This document shows, in pieces, positions 47,246 to 59,509 of a stretch of DNA of 64,000 nt. Below the pieces are notes generated by a model, which worked only from the letters and a program-made list of their open reading frames with translations, did not search any database and was not told the origin of the DNA. The stretch is taken from assembly GCA_965153355.1 (NCBI GenBank), contig OZ231126.1:69812001-69876000 (forward strand), read 5' to 3'. The position numbers and the translations under genes are program-made. Each line of letters starts with the position of its first letter. The first letter of the stretch is position 1. The DNA comes from Flaccisagitta enflata (taxonomy: Eukaryota; Chaetognatha; Sagittoidea; Aphragmophora).

Positions 47246-47509
47246 GCAGGAACTCTGCCTAATTCTAATTGAGATTTCCTATTTACGTCCATTTTAACAT
47301 CGAATTCGTGTCGTGAGGAATTGTCACCCAATAAGTGGAAATTGAAAAAAAAAAAAGATAAATTGGAAAGAAACAAAAAAAGAATAACTGATTTGTACAA
47401 AAACCCGGACGTTTTTTTATTAAGAATCGGAATACTAATTGCCTTGATAAAGTTTCAGGGTCACCTTTCTCGGCCAATTGAAAAAAAAAGGTTTTCAAGA
47501 GTAAAAGAA
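47246..47509. other. Unassigned spacer
   Basis: A-rich; nothing recognised. Confidence 0.4.
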
Positions 47510-47717
47510 AACAAGGCCGGATACACGGCTACCCTAGTCGCGTGCGGGTGGGCAGGAGCAGTGCTGGAGAAGGTCACCAGGACATTTGGGCAGGAGCAGT
47601 AGGCTCAAAAAGCTCAAAAACGCCGAAAAAGTAAAAAGAGGACCGACCAACCGACCAACCGACCGACCGACGGACCGACATAGCGGGGTGTAGAGTCGCG
47701 TAGCACGCGACTAAAAA
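47510..47717 (-). mobile_element. Hairpin-ended (HINE-like) element
   Basis: AACAAGGCCGGATACACGGC, subterminal AGTCGCGTGCGGGTGGGC, GGGCAGGAGCAGT twice, a (GACC)n core, GCGGGGTGTAGAGTCGCG and hairpin AGTCGCGTAGCACGCGACT with AAAAA. Closest to the copy at 19185. Confidence 0.85.
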
Positions 47718-47791
47718 ATCTATCCGAAACGAAAGACAGACGAGCCAAAAAAAAGTTGAAAAAAAAGTTCAAGGAGGCCCGATCACAGGGA

Positions 47792-47936
47792 AAACAAGGC
47801 CAAGTAGGCCAATAAGGTGCGACGTGAGGATCGTCGAACGAATGCGTTACCGACCGACCGACCGACCGACCAACCGACCGACCGACCGACCGACGGACAC
47901 AGCCAGTTATAGAGGTGCTTTGTCGCACCTAAAAAT
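47792..47936 (-). mobile_element. Hairpin-ended element, AGGTGCGAC type, copy 1
   Basis: AACAAGGCCAAGTAGGCCAAT, subterminal AGGTGCGACGTGAGG, ATCGTCGAACGAATGCG, a (GACC)n core, ACAGCCAGTTATAGAGG and a hairpin which on the minus strand is AGGTGCGACAAAGCACCT. Confidence 0.85.
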
Positions 47937-47985
47937 ACGAGGAGCGACAAGAAAAAAACAAACGAAAGCTAAAACTGAAGAAGAA

Positions 47986-48113
47986 CAAGACCAAGTAGGC
48001 CAATAGGTGCGACGTGAGGATCGTCGAACGAATGCGTTACCGACCAACCGACCGACCGACCAACCAACCGACGGACACAGCCAGTTATAGAGGTGCTTTG
48101 TCGCACCTAAAAA
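47986..48113 (-). mobile_element. Hairpin-ended element, AGGTGCGAC type, copy 2
   Basis: Repeats copy 1 almost exactly (GACCAAGTAGGCCAATAGGT, GATCGTCGAACGAATGCG, TTATAGAGGTGCTTTGTCG) with a shorter core. Separated by 50 bp, so probably a tandem duplication. Confidence 0.85.
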
Positions 48114-48114
48114 G

Positions 48115-48806
48115 AATAACTAAAGCTAACTCTCGGTTTTTTGCGTCCCAACAAATCAGGTGCAAATGGGCTGAAATTTACTGATAGTAAGTTAACATGA
48201 TACCCGCCCATATGAAATCAAATGAATAACGAAACAATAAATAAATGAAAAAAAAAATAATAGTAGTTGATTTGAAAAAGAAGATTGAATAAGAAAGTCG
48301 ATTCATGGAGATCATGAGACTAGGATTTCAATTCTCTAGGATTTCGCTCTCAATAACCAATTTCATTTTCATTGTTTAAAGATCAAAGGAAACGCTTGAT
48401 TTTATTTCCTCCCGCCGTATTATGCAAAGCGGGGTGTAGAGTCTAAAAAAAAAACAGTAATTTTAAATTTCAACATCGATATGGACAAAAGTAAAAACAG
48501 ATGAATGACATGATAAGTGACGAGGAGGGAAAAGATGTCTCTTTTCCAAACCTCTTGCCCTCCAGCTCTCCTTCACGCGTGCCTGTTGCAAAAATGCTAA
48601 AATCGCTCGCGTATTAGAGTTTGGCCAAATCCAAGGCCAGGCGGGTAAAACAATCTGGAATGTCAGAGAGAGAACAGATACAACGATGAATATACCGTCT
48701 GCAGGTCTGCATCTCACCCAAACCAAATTTGATCGGAGCAGATTTTAAGTGAAAAGTGATAACCGTATTTCCTTTTAAACAAATTCTCAACCGTAAAAAA
48801 ATCAAA
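48115..48806. other. 5' flank of gene B
   Basis: Includes a small hairpin-element remnant, GCGGGGTGTAGAGTCTAAAA (48430-48449). No TATA box was recognised. The sequence from in-frame TGA 48750 to the ATG has no usable splice acceptor. Confidence 0.45.
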
Positions 48807-50389
<1,583 letters not shown>

Positions 50390-50626
50390 AAGACAAACGG
50401 ACAGACAGAAAGACAAACGGACAGACCGATTGACACAGACGGAAGGAACGACAGACAGAAAGAACGACAGAAAGACAGACCGACAGGCAAACACAAAGGA
50501 ACGGTGAAGGCAAAAATGAATACAAAGAAAGAAATAGCCAATGTAAAGAAGGTTCAAAATCATAGAAGTTTAAAATCATTACTTAAAAAATCTTGAAAGA
50601 GTATGGGTCCGCGACTGGGGACAATC

Positions 50627-51158
50627 AACGTTGTCAAACGGCGTTGTCAAACGGCGTTGTCAAACGGCGTTGTCAAACGGCGTTGTCAAACGGCGTTGTC
50701 AAACGGCGTTGACAAACGGCGTTGCCAAACGGCGTTACCAAACGGCGTTGCCAAACGGCGTTGTAATACGGAGTTGTAATACGGAGTTGTAATACGGAGT
50801 TGTAATACGGAGTTGTAATACGGAGTTGTAACACGGCGTTGTAACACGGCGTTGTAACACGGCGTTGTAACACGGCGTTGTAACACGGCGTTGTAACACG
50901 GCGTTGTAACACGGCGTTGTAACACGGCGTTGTAACACGGCGTTGTAACACGGCGTTGTCAAACGGCGTTGTCAAACGGCGTTGTCAAACGGCGTTGTCA
51001 AACGACGTTGTCAAACGACATTGTCAAACGACATTGTCAAACGACATTGTCAAACGACATTGTCAAACGACATTGTCAAACGACATTGTCAAACGACATT
51101 GTCAAACGACATTATCAAACGACATTATCAAACAACATTGTCAAATGACATTGTCGGT
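50627..51158. repeat. 13-bp minisatellite with ordered variant blocks
   Basis: About 40 units of GTTGTCAAACGGC. Variants are arranged in blocks: GTTGTCAAACGGC, GTTGCCAAACGGC, GTTGTAATACGGA, GTTGTAACACGGC, GTTGTCAAACGGC again, then ATTGTCAAACGAC. It lies in gene B intron 1. Confidence 0.95.
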
Positions 51159-52055
51159 TGAAAAATGCCGAAGTTATGCACATTTTTCACTTTTAGGCTG
51201 GTAGGCTAGTTGGGTGGAGGGTAGTTGGATGGTAGGCTGGTTTGGCCGGTTAGCATGCTAAAATCTATACAATTCAAATACATATGTTGATTCCTTCCAT
51301 TAAGAGACTACATACCAAGTTTCAACCATATCGGTTGAAAAATACCGAAGTTATGCACGTTTTTAACTTTTAGGCTGGTAGGGTAGTTAGGTGGTAGGCT
51401 GGTTTGGCCGGTTAGCATGCTAAAACCATTACAATTCAAATACATATGTTGAGTTCTTTCATTTAATGACTACATACCGAGTTTAAACCAAATTGGTTGA
51501 AAAATGACTAAGTTGTGCACGTTTTTCGCTTTTAGGCTGGTAGGCTGGTTGGGTGGTAGGCCGGTTTGGCCGGTTAACATGCTAAAATCTGTACAGATCA
51601 AATACATATGTTGAGTCCTTCCATTTAGAGACTACATACCAAGTTTCAACCAAATCGGTTGAAAAATGCCAGAGTTATGCACATTTATCACTTTTAGGCT
51701 GGTAGGCCAGTTGGGTGGTAGGCTGGTTTGGCCGGTTAGCATGCTAAAACCTTTACAATTCAAATACATATGTTGAGTTCTTTCATTTAGAGACTACATA
51801 TCGAGTTTCAACCAAATTGGTTGAAAAATGACCAAGTTGTGCACGTTTTTCGCTTTAAGGCTGGTAGGCTGGTTGGGTGGTAGGCCGGTTTGGCCGGTTA
51901 ACATGCTAAAATCTGTACAGATCAAATACATATGTTGAGTCCTTCCATCTAGAGACTACATACCAAGTTTCAACCAAATCGGTTGAAAAATGCCGAAGTT
52001 ATGCACGTTTTTCACTTTTAGGCTGGTAGGCTGGTTGGGCCGGTTGGGTGGGTCG
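51150..52055. repeat. 163-bp satellite, five to six units
   Basis: Units start GGTTGAAAAATGCCGAAG near 51155, 51333, 51496, 51658, 51820 and 51983. Each contains TTAGGCTGGTAGGC, GGTTTGGCCGGTTA, CATGCTAAAA and CAAATACATATGTTGA. Two unit types alternate: TTAGCATGCTAAAACC with ACAATTC, and TTAACATGCTAAAATC with ACAGATC. It lies in gene B intron 1. Confidence 0.93.
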
Positions 52056-52293
52056 GATCATGACATACGCATAGGATGTAAAGCCGCTTACCCTAGTACA
52101 ACTTCCCTCCAAATATGAAGCAAATCGGTCAAGGCGTTCAAAAGTTAGCCCATTTTTAAAAGTGTGGACAACGACGACGACAACAACGACGACAACAACG
52201 ACGACGACGACACCCACCCGCCTCGAATTATAGTCCGCGTCGGAATGGTATTCCGTCGCGGACAAAAACCTTACCTATGTATTCATTGCACAG

Positions 52294-52541
52294 GAAACAG
52301 ACATTGATACGGGACAGACCCATCATCAGCTTTTGTTTGAAGAAACTCATTTGGACGAAAGCCACGGCTCAAAAATATCGCTTCTGTCGGTTCCCAATTC
52401 TGAACAAATGAACAACAGACTGGAAACGACTTCGAACAAAAGACGGAATTATTCAGATTCGATGCAACTTGAACCGGATAAAGTTGGACCGAATGAGCCG
52501 CTTTATAAGACTGCGTCACTCTTGCCCATGGAAAGAGACAA
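52294..52541 (+). CDS. Gene B exon 2
   Basis: Acceptor ATGTATTCATTGCACAG|GAAAC, donor GACAA|GTGAGTAAG. Entry in phase 0 matches exon 1; exit is phase 2. Encodes 82 residues beginning ETDIDTGQTHHQLLFEETHL and including SKISLLSVPNSEQMNNRLE and KRRNYSDSMQLEP. Polar, with no hydrophobic core, so it continues the disordered character. KRRNYSDS is a plausible basophilic phosphorylation site. Removal of intron 1 excises the minisatellite, the satellite and the (GA)n tract. Confidence 0.82.
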
Positions 52542-52577
52542 GTGAGTAAGAGATAAAGTCAACAGGTGTTGTTTTTA

Positions 52578-55500
52578 GGACATCCCAGAAAGGATGCAGT
52601 ATCATAAAAGTCTAAAATCTCTCTCTAGAACTTACCATCGACATCCTCTTTGACCAAAATGACTGTTGTTTTATGATTTTTTCGAAAAATGTGCAACGGG
52701 AGCCCTCATATAGATTGCTGGCTAAGGAACCAAAAATGCGAAAATCGCAATAAACACCAAAAATAGATGGGGGTGAAAAAATTCTTTTTGGTCATAGAAA
52801 GATTTGCATTTGTGAAAAGTTTACTTTTTATGTCTACTTTGAGAAAGAAAAAAGCTTGGGCTATATTTCCCTCTACCAAGGAGCACTTTTAGTTCCCCCC
52901 CTTTTTAGGGGTGCAAGGCACTACCAAAAACAATGCAAAATTTGAGATTGTTCATCTTGTTTTCTTTGCTATTCCTTGACAAATTGTTAAAAATCCTTGG
53001 GGCTGGTCTTGTTTGAAAGATATTAGGTAGTAGAACATGAAATAAGGAGAAGTAGCTGATAGAGGTCCCTGTGAAGCCCTCCGGGGGTCCTCAAAGGGCC
53101 CCCAAATGACCAAAATAGCTGAAAATGGCTAAAAAATGAGGGGTTTTGGAGTTGTTTCTTCTCAAATGTTATTGGGGAGGACAATTTTATGTTAAGATAC
53201 TGTCACCTGGTTTGGAGCAACAAAAAAAAAGGTCAGGGGCCCCTCAAGGGCCCATTCAAGGGGCCCCTAGATGATCCTAAAGGCATAAAACGGGCAAAAA
53301 TGACCAAAATTTAAGCATTTTTGTCAATTTTTTGCCATCTTTGACAATGAAGGGCCTAGTTATCTGTTTAGCTTCCCTCATCAGTGCAGCAGAACTAGAT
53401 AAGAAGGCTGGAGACCCCTGATGGGCCCATCCAGAGGACCTAAAGGACTCATAATAGCCAAAAATGACCAAATCTTGACATTTTTACACTATTTTTCTTT
53501 GATACATTTTTGGACTGCACCCATTTACTGTTCATTGGATGGATGATTGATTGATTTATTGAATGATTGATTATTAGATTGATTCATATATCTGTGGGAC
53601 CCATTCAAGGGGCCCCTAGATGCTCCAAAAGGCTTAAAACAGGAAAAAATGGCCAAAATTTAAGCAGTTTTGACAATGAAGGACCTAGTTATCTGTTTAG
53701 CTTCCCTCATCAGTGCAGCAGAACTAGATAAGAGTAGAAGTGAAAGCTGAAGACCCGTGATAGCCAAAAGTGACCAAATCTTGACATTTTTAATGTTATT
53801 TATCTTTCATAGATTGTTTGCCTACTGTTTGTTGGATAATTGATTGATTATCTCCTATATCTTATGACAAACTGTATCTAAATTTTTCTCCGCTTGGGTA
53901 TAAAGAGGAATATTTTCCCACTTGTCATACACGATATGATTGATATGAAAATTAATTGATTAATAAGCTGCTGCTGCTCTTGCTGTAAAGATCAAGACTT
54001 GCAACTTGACATTGTACAATTTGATGTACAATAGAAGAACACAGAAAGACTTATGTTCATTCATCTGTCTGTCCGTCTATCCCTTTGGCTTTGTGCATCC
54101 CTCCCTCTTTTCAGCCTTCAGCCTCTGCTGATCAACTCTTTCAGGCACCAAATTAGCGTTTTGAGCCATGAAATCAACTGTTTTGGGCGTCAAATATGCC
54201 TTGTCTGACCTCAATTAAATCCTCTCAGGCCTTAAATCAGTTTTACCAGGGCTCTTTCAGGCCTCAAATCAGCCTTCTTTTTTATGAAATCAACTGTCTT
54301 GGACCTCAAATTTTGTCTTTTCAGTCCCAATCAGCCCTCCCAAGCTTTTTGAAGCCTTTAATCACCCCCTGTGTACTAACCCCTTCGGAGCTGTGCCCTG
54401 CTCCCACACATTCCCAAATACAATCATACAAAGAAGGGCAGTGGGTATTGCTGAACACATATCATTACTGCTTTGTTTTAGTATTAGTATTTTGTTTGTG
54501 TAGCAGGCTGGTTCAGATATCAATCAATGGCAATGGCATGGCTGACCCCATGGCATCACTTTTGTTGCAAATTTAGTGTTGCATCTGCATAAGTACCTGG
54601 CCAAGAGCTGATAGATAATCTGATCATGCTGATCATGCTGAGTCAGAGCTTGGTAAAGCTTTACCGCTTCAGGCATCCCATACGCCCCATATGATGGCAT
54701 TGCCTCAGTATCTGATCTGGCAACATATCTTTGACAGAAAGAGTCTTACATTGAGATCACCATTTCAAATGGAAATGACAATCCAAAGTTATTTCTCTTC
54801 CAGCTTGGCAATTAATGAAGAAGATCTTTGCTCTTAGGAGGCATGGCTACCCTCTCTTTCCTACCATGGGGAACTGGTAGATTTTGAAAAAATTAAGTCT
54901 CATCATACACTGATGTTGTTCATGAGACTGCATCCTGGGAAGAGATCAAAGAGTCAGGCTTGATTTCTAAAAAAAAAGTTCATGGGCCTTGTTTTTGGCG
55001 CTGGAATATGGAGCAATGATGGCTGGGATGGAAAAATCCCTGAGGACTAGACATTGAGTCAGTTTGAGAGTATTGAAATTGCTCCAAAACCTTTTATGTT
55101 ATTCTCCCCCTCCCTTGATTCATTAGAGAAAAAAAAAGAAAAAGAAAAAAACCCAAAAAAATATAAACAAAAACAAGGAACAAAGCCAAAAACAATGATC
55201 ATTAAACAATGATCATTAAAGCATGAGCAGCAGCTTAAAAATCTATCCTTTTACTAGGTAAATTATTATGTATGATGTATGATAATTGAGGTATGATATA
55301 TGACATATGAATCAATCTAACAATCAATCATTCAATCAATCAATCAATCATCCATCCAATTAACAGTAAACAGGTGCAGTCAACAATGTATCAAAGAAGA
55401 ATAGTGTAAAAATGTCAAGATTTGCTCATTTTTGGCTATTATGGGTCCTTTAGATCCTCTGGATGGGCCCATCAGGGGTCTTATCTAGTTCTGCTGCACT

Positions 55501-56327
55501 GATGAGAGAGCTAAACAAATAACTAGGCCCTTCATTGTCAAAAATGGCAAAAAATTGATAAAAATGCTTAAATTTTGGTCATTTTTGCTTGTTTCAAGCC
55601 TTTTGGAGCATCTAGGGGCCCCTTGAATAGGTCCCTGAGGGGCCCCTGACCTTTTCTTTTGTTGCTCCAAACCAGGTGACAGTATCTTAACATAAATTGT
55701 CCTCCCCAATAACATTTGAGAAGAAACAACTCTAAAACCCCTCATTTTTAGCCATTTTCAGCTATTTTGGTCATTTGGGGTCCTTTGAGGACCCCCAGAG
55801 GGCCCCACTGGTACCCCTTTCAGCTACTTCTCCTTATCTTATGTTCTACTACCTAATATTTTTCAAACAAGACCAGCCCCAAGGATTTTTACCAATTTGT
55901 CAAGGAATAGCAAAGAAAAGAAGATGAACAATCTCAAATTTTTTGGTTTTTTTTTGCGTTTTTCGCACTTCTTAGCTGCGCCAATAATGATGTAATCAAG
56001 GGTTTCTGACACACAGAACTAGATTTCTTGTTGTCCTTGCAAGTTTATATATTGTAGAAGCTGAATTAGATAGTTTTACTACTGTAGGACTTGGGTAATT
56101 AGTATCAAGATAAGGTGAAAAAAAAACATTTTTGGCGTTTTTTGCGATTTTTCGCGTTTTTCGGCTCTGTAACAAGCAATCTACTAAAGGGCACCCGCTG
56201 CACATTTCTTTAAAAAATCATAGAACAACAATTGTTTTGGTCCTAGAGGATGTCGATGGTCCCAATGAAAGAGAGGTTTTGATAATTTTTTGAAGTAGCC
56301 TTCAGAACCAGCCTTTCTGGGATGCCC
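52578..56327. mobile_element. 3.75-kb TA-flanked foldback in gene B intron 2
   Basis: TA|GGACATCCCAGAAAGG and CCTTTCTGGGATGCCC|TA are inverted ends. Arms of about 1 kb stay matched inward: GACATCCTCTTTGACCAAAA against its inverse at 56240, AAAATGCGAAAATCGC, CAAGGGGCCCCTAGATG and CATCAGTGCAGCAGAAC (left arm to about 53590, right arm from about 55310). A partial direct duplication of the arm lies at 53600-53960. Centre 54060-54480 is a degraded composite family C segment; 54500-55150 is unique. No transposase seen. Confidence 0.85.
54480..55310. other. Unique centre of the foldback
   Basis: No open frame of interest. Includes GATCATGCTGATCATGCTGA and an A-rich tract at 55125-55160. Confidence 0.4.
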
Positions 56328-56611
56328 TATTGTTTTCGTAGACCGACCAACAAGTTGACTGACCATTACCTTTGACGAAAAGCCTGATAAGTTGTAATCT
56401 GAGGCGGATAACCCAATAGGCTTAATAGGCTTAAGCCTAGGGCCCCGCGCCTCAGGGGGGCCCCGCGCCTGCCCCCCCCCCAAAAAAAAAAATGAAAAAA
56501 GAAGAGAAAGAAATATAGAGAAAAAAGAATTAGGACAGTAACATAAGAAAAGAAATAAAAAAAAAATAAAGAATAAAGCAAGAGTAGAAGAAAAAAAGAA
56601 AAAGAAAAAAG

Positions 56612-57190
56612 CAGCCCAAAGGCAGTAAGTGGTCAGCGGTACCCATGCCCTGCTTGAGTAGTGAGTGATTTAAGTTGAGGGGGAGCAGGGCAGCGGCCCC
56701 GAAGGGGACGAAGTCCTGTAGAACACAGGGGGAATCCGTCCGTCCATCCATCCATCTGTTCGTCCCCCCCGCCCCATCCTCAGGGCTTCGTCACCTTTGG
56801 GGCCTATTCTGACCCAAATTCTGCCAAATAGCCCAAATCCAAGCAATATAGCCCAAATCTAAGCAAAATGGCCCAAATCCAAGCATAATGGCTCAAATCC
56901 AAGCAAAATGGCTCAAATCTGGTTAGAATCTAGGTAATGGAGGCCACAATATAGGTCCAAGGGGCAAAAATGATGTACCTCAGGCCAGAATTGGGGCTTT
57001 CTGGCTTGATTTGGGCCATTTTGCATGGATTTGGGCCATTATACTTGGATTTGGGCCATTTTGCTTAGATTTGGGAAATATTGCTTGGATTTGGGCTATT
57101 TGGCAGAATTTGGGTCAGATTAGGCCCCAAAGGTGACAAAGCCCTGAGGATGAGGCAGGGGGGGACGGACGTACGTACGAACGGACGGAC
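56612..57190. mobile_element. Composite C module plus 165-bp-arm hairpin
   Basis: GGTCAGCGGTACCCATGCC then GGGCAGCGGCCCCGAAGG and GAAGTCCTGTAGAACACAG are family C end modules. Next is an inverted pair: CCTCAGGGCTTCGTCACCTT (56780) against AAGGTGACAAAGCCCTGAGG (57129), with arms built of AAATCCAAGCAAAATGGCCC units and their inverses. Confidence 0.85.
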
Positions 57191-57600
57191 AAAAAAAAAA
57201 ACAGAAAAAAGATCATTAAAAATTGTGATCTGCATGTGTGTATTACATGCTCAATGATGGTTAACAATCGCAGAGGTATTATTCAAAACAGTGTATAAAA
57301 AGATCAACAACAAATATCTTGTACTTTTAAAAGAATAATTATATATTGAGCATGAATATGAATGGCATGAATGGCATTATTAATTATGAAAACAATATTC
57401 AGATTTTTAAAGCCAGAAAATTCTTCATTTATTTTTTTTTCAGTTTAACTAAAACTAAATGTTGTATTTTGTTTTATGCTTCATAATTAATCAGTGAAAG
57501 AATAATTAAATCTTTTTAATCAACAAACAGAAGCATTGAATAATGTAAGACAAATGTCATTGTAAAAATTCAAAAATAATATATAAGACGCCAAGGGATC
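57190..57600. other. AT-rich interior of hAT element 3
   Basis: AT-rich with no recognised feature. Confidence 0.4.
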
Positions 57601-57762
57601 TAAAGAAGAGATGAGGGGGGTCCACTTTCCAGTCAAGCCTAAAGCCCCGCACTTTGTTGATCTGCCTCAGGCTGATAGGGGGGACAGATGGGAGGGAGGA
57701 GGGCCCCGCGCCCCAGCCAAGTCTAGGGCCCCGCGCATTGTTGATCCGCCTCAGGTTGTAAT

Positions 57763-57983
57763 ATGTAGTGAATTCTTATTGCCAACAAAGAAATTGAAAT
57801 AACTACAAAATCCGTCGTGGGGCATCAAGTTCCATGCGTCATACGCGGGCATGCCTTTATAGCGGCTGCGCTCTACCGGTGCTCCACTGTACTATCTTGC
57901 TGAAAAGTATATCGACAAGATGAAATACAATCCATTCATTCATCAATAAATGCATTAAACATTCTTAAAAAAAAAACAATATT
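57763..57983. other. Intronic spacer with weak tRNA-like segment
   Basis: Minus strand near 57840-57890 has GTGGAGCACCGGTAGAGCGC, A-box-like, but no B box. Confidence 0.35.
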
Positions 57984-58087
57984 TTGTGCGATGTCTCGCT
58001 CCTGCCCAAATGCTCTGGTGACCTTCTCCAGCGCTGCCCCTGCCCACCCGCATGTGACTGGGGTAGCTGTGTATTCGGCCTTGTTGC
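57984..58087 (+). mobile_element. Hairpin-ended element, 3' half
   Basis: GCTCCTGCCCAAATGCTCTG, CCCCTGCCCACCCGCATG, GTGACTGGGGTAGCTGTGT and ATTCGGCCTTGTTG. The stem end is absent. Confidence 0.75.
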
Positions 58088-58457
58088 ACTTAGAACCATG
58101 AAATTTCAAAATGCACTTTTTTTGCCATTTTCTACTCGACGTGGCAACTTTGTTTTTCTTGTCATTTCTAAACGCTTGAAATTAAAGCAACGCGGTTTGC
58201 TCGGAAATTTGATTTAGTTTCCAGACATCACTAATTTTTTTAATGTTTGCATTAATCCTTAAGTAGATATATCCCATAATGCTTGTCGATAAATATATTA
58301 GCAAGATAGTTTCTGGTTTTTTTTTTTAAATCCCCTGACACAGACTTTACCTCTTTTGAAAACACTTTGAAAACACCATTCTTTGAAAACACTTTGAAAA
58401 CACCATACTTTGATGGCTACAAAACAGTTCTTTTTTTCCCCCCAATTTTCTCCTCAG

Positions 58458-58640
58458 TCCATCGAAATTTACACGCAACTCCATCCAAAGGAGAAGTCTT
58501 CCGTCGACAATGAACAACCCAACTGCGTTTCCATTCCCAGCGTCGTCATCTTGCGCCACTTCATCACGTCACGGCACGTCATCTTATGCCACTTATTCCT
58601 CTTCGTCATCAATTACAAACCGTTCTCGAAACAAATATGG
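58458..58640 (+). CDS. Gene B exon 3 (probable)
   Basis: Acceptor CCCCCAATTTTCTCCTCAG|TCC is strong; donor TATGG|GTCAGT is moderate. Entering in phase 2, as exon 2 requires, it reads Asn-PSKFTRNSIQRRSLPSTMNN, then PTAFPFPASSSCATSSRHGT and a Ser run, NRSRNKYG: a Ser/Thr-rich basic tail like the rest of gene B. The phase 0 frame is also open and has C-rich third positions (EIYTQLHPKEKSSVDNEQP..), so a different upstream exon could use it. If not spliced further, the phase 2 frame ends at TGA about 58680. The true 3' end is unknown. Confidence 0.6.
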
Positions 58641-58692
58641 GTCAGTTTGTAAGATGGGCGAGGGGAGTTATGATGTGATTTGATGGAGATTT

Positions 58693-58946
58693 CGGGTGTG
58701 TTTCTAGTGGAGATGAAAAACGCGTTTGTTCCTATGAAACGCTTTTACAGCGCGAACACATAATCAAGAATTTCAACTGTCTCACGAGGGAGTGAGCGAA
58801 GTGAGTGAGCGAGCCTGTGAATGGAGCGTAGCGAAGCAAAGCGCTGCGAAGTGAGTGAGCGGAGTGAGCGGTGCGAGCGAACGAACGTAGCGAGCGACTG
58901 AGTGGCCCTTTCAAAACGCGATCCTCTTAGAATAGAAACGACCCCT
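58693..58946. mobile_element. TIR element, family R, inverse copy
   Basis: GGGTGTGTTTCTAGTGGAGA and AGAATAGAAACGACCCC are inverted ends; the interior GTGAGTGAGCGAGC / GGAGTGAGCGGTGCGAGCG is the reverse complement of 15755-16024. It begins about 50 bp after exon 3. Confidence 0.75.
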
Positions 58947-59130
58947 TTTTCCTATTCATGGCCGTTGTCATCAATGTTTCTGTGTTTGTGAGTTGAGGCC
59001 AGGTCATCAATATTGTATTTGCCTGCTTAGCTGGACAAGAGGGCGTGATGAAACTTATGAAAGTTGAGACAAAATTGCCTATACAAAAGGAGACCAGATT
59101 TTTCCCATATGAAATGTGCCACAAAAACAA

Positions 59131-59340
59131 ACAAGGCCAACACCTATAAGTCGCGTGCGAGACTTACAGATTGACTTAGAATGACTTAGAATGACTCATT
59201 ATACTCTTGAAAGACTTCAAATGACTTAAATAGAATTGATAAAAAAAGTAAAAGTGTGACGGACGGACGGACGGATAGACAGACAGATGGACGGACGGAC
59301 AGACGGACAGACGGACTGACTGACAGACAAACGGACAAAG
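59131..59340 (-). mobile_element. Hairpin-ended element, stem end lost
   Basis: AAACAAGGCCAACACC, subterminal AGTCGCGTGCGAG, AGAATGACTTAGAATGACTC repeats (related to the 41880 minisatellite), then GTGACGGACGGACGG and (AGAC/GGAC)n. Confidence 0.65.
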
Positions 59341-59509
59341 TGACGCTCCTTAAAAGTTGGGAAGTTTCCTACAAAAAGATCATCCATGTACAGTTGATCT
59401 CGTCTAAACTTGAGATGATGGGGGCAAGCGTTATGGAAGAACAAATGAAGCTATGGGGCTGATATTCAGCATGTAAACTAATAAAAGAAAAATTTATTCC
59501 CCAAGATTA

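Larger units (their letters stand above)
56399..57754. mobile_element. hAT-type non-autonomous element 3 (gene B intron 2)
   Basis: TIRs CTGAGGCGGATAAC and (AA)..GATCCGCCTCAG, with perfect GTTGTAAT on both sides (56391-56398 and 57755-57762). GGGCCCCGCGC blocks lie inside each end, with an A/G-rich tract near the left end, mirroring hAT elements 1 and 2. A composite element is nested inside. Confidence 0.88.

Noticed and set aside
57840-57895. tRNA-like segment on the minus strand
   Set aside because: An A-box-like stretch is present, but there is no B box or T arm.
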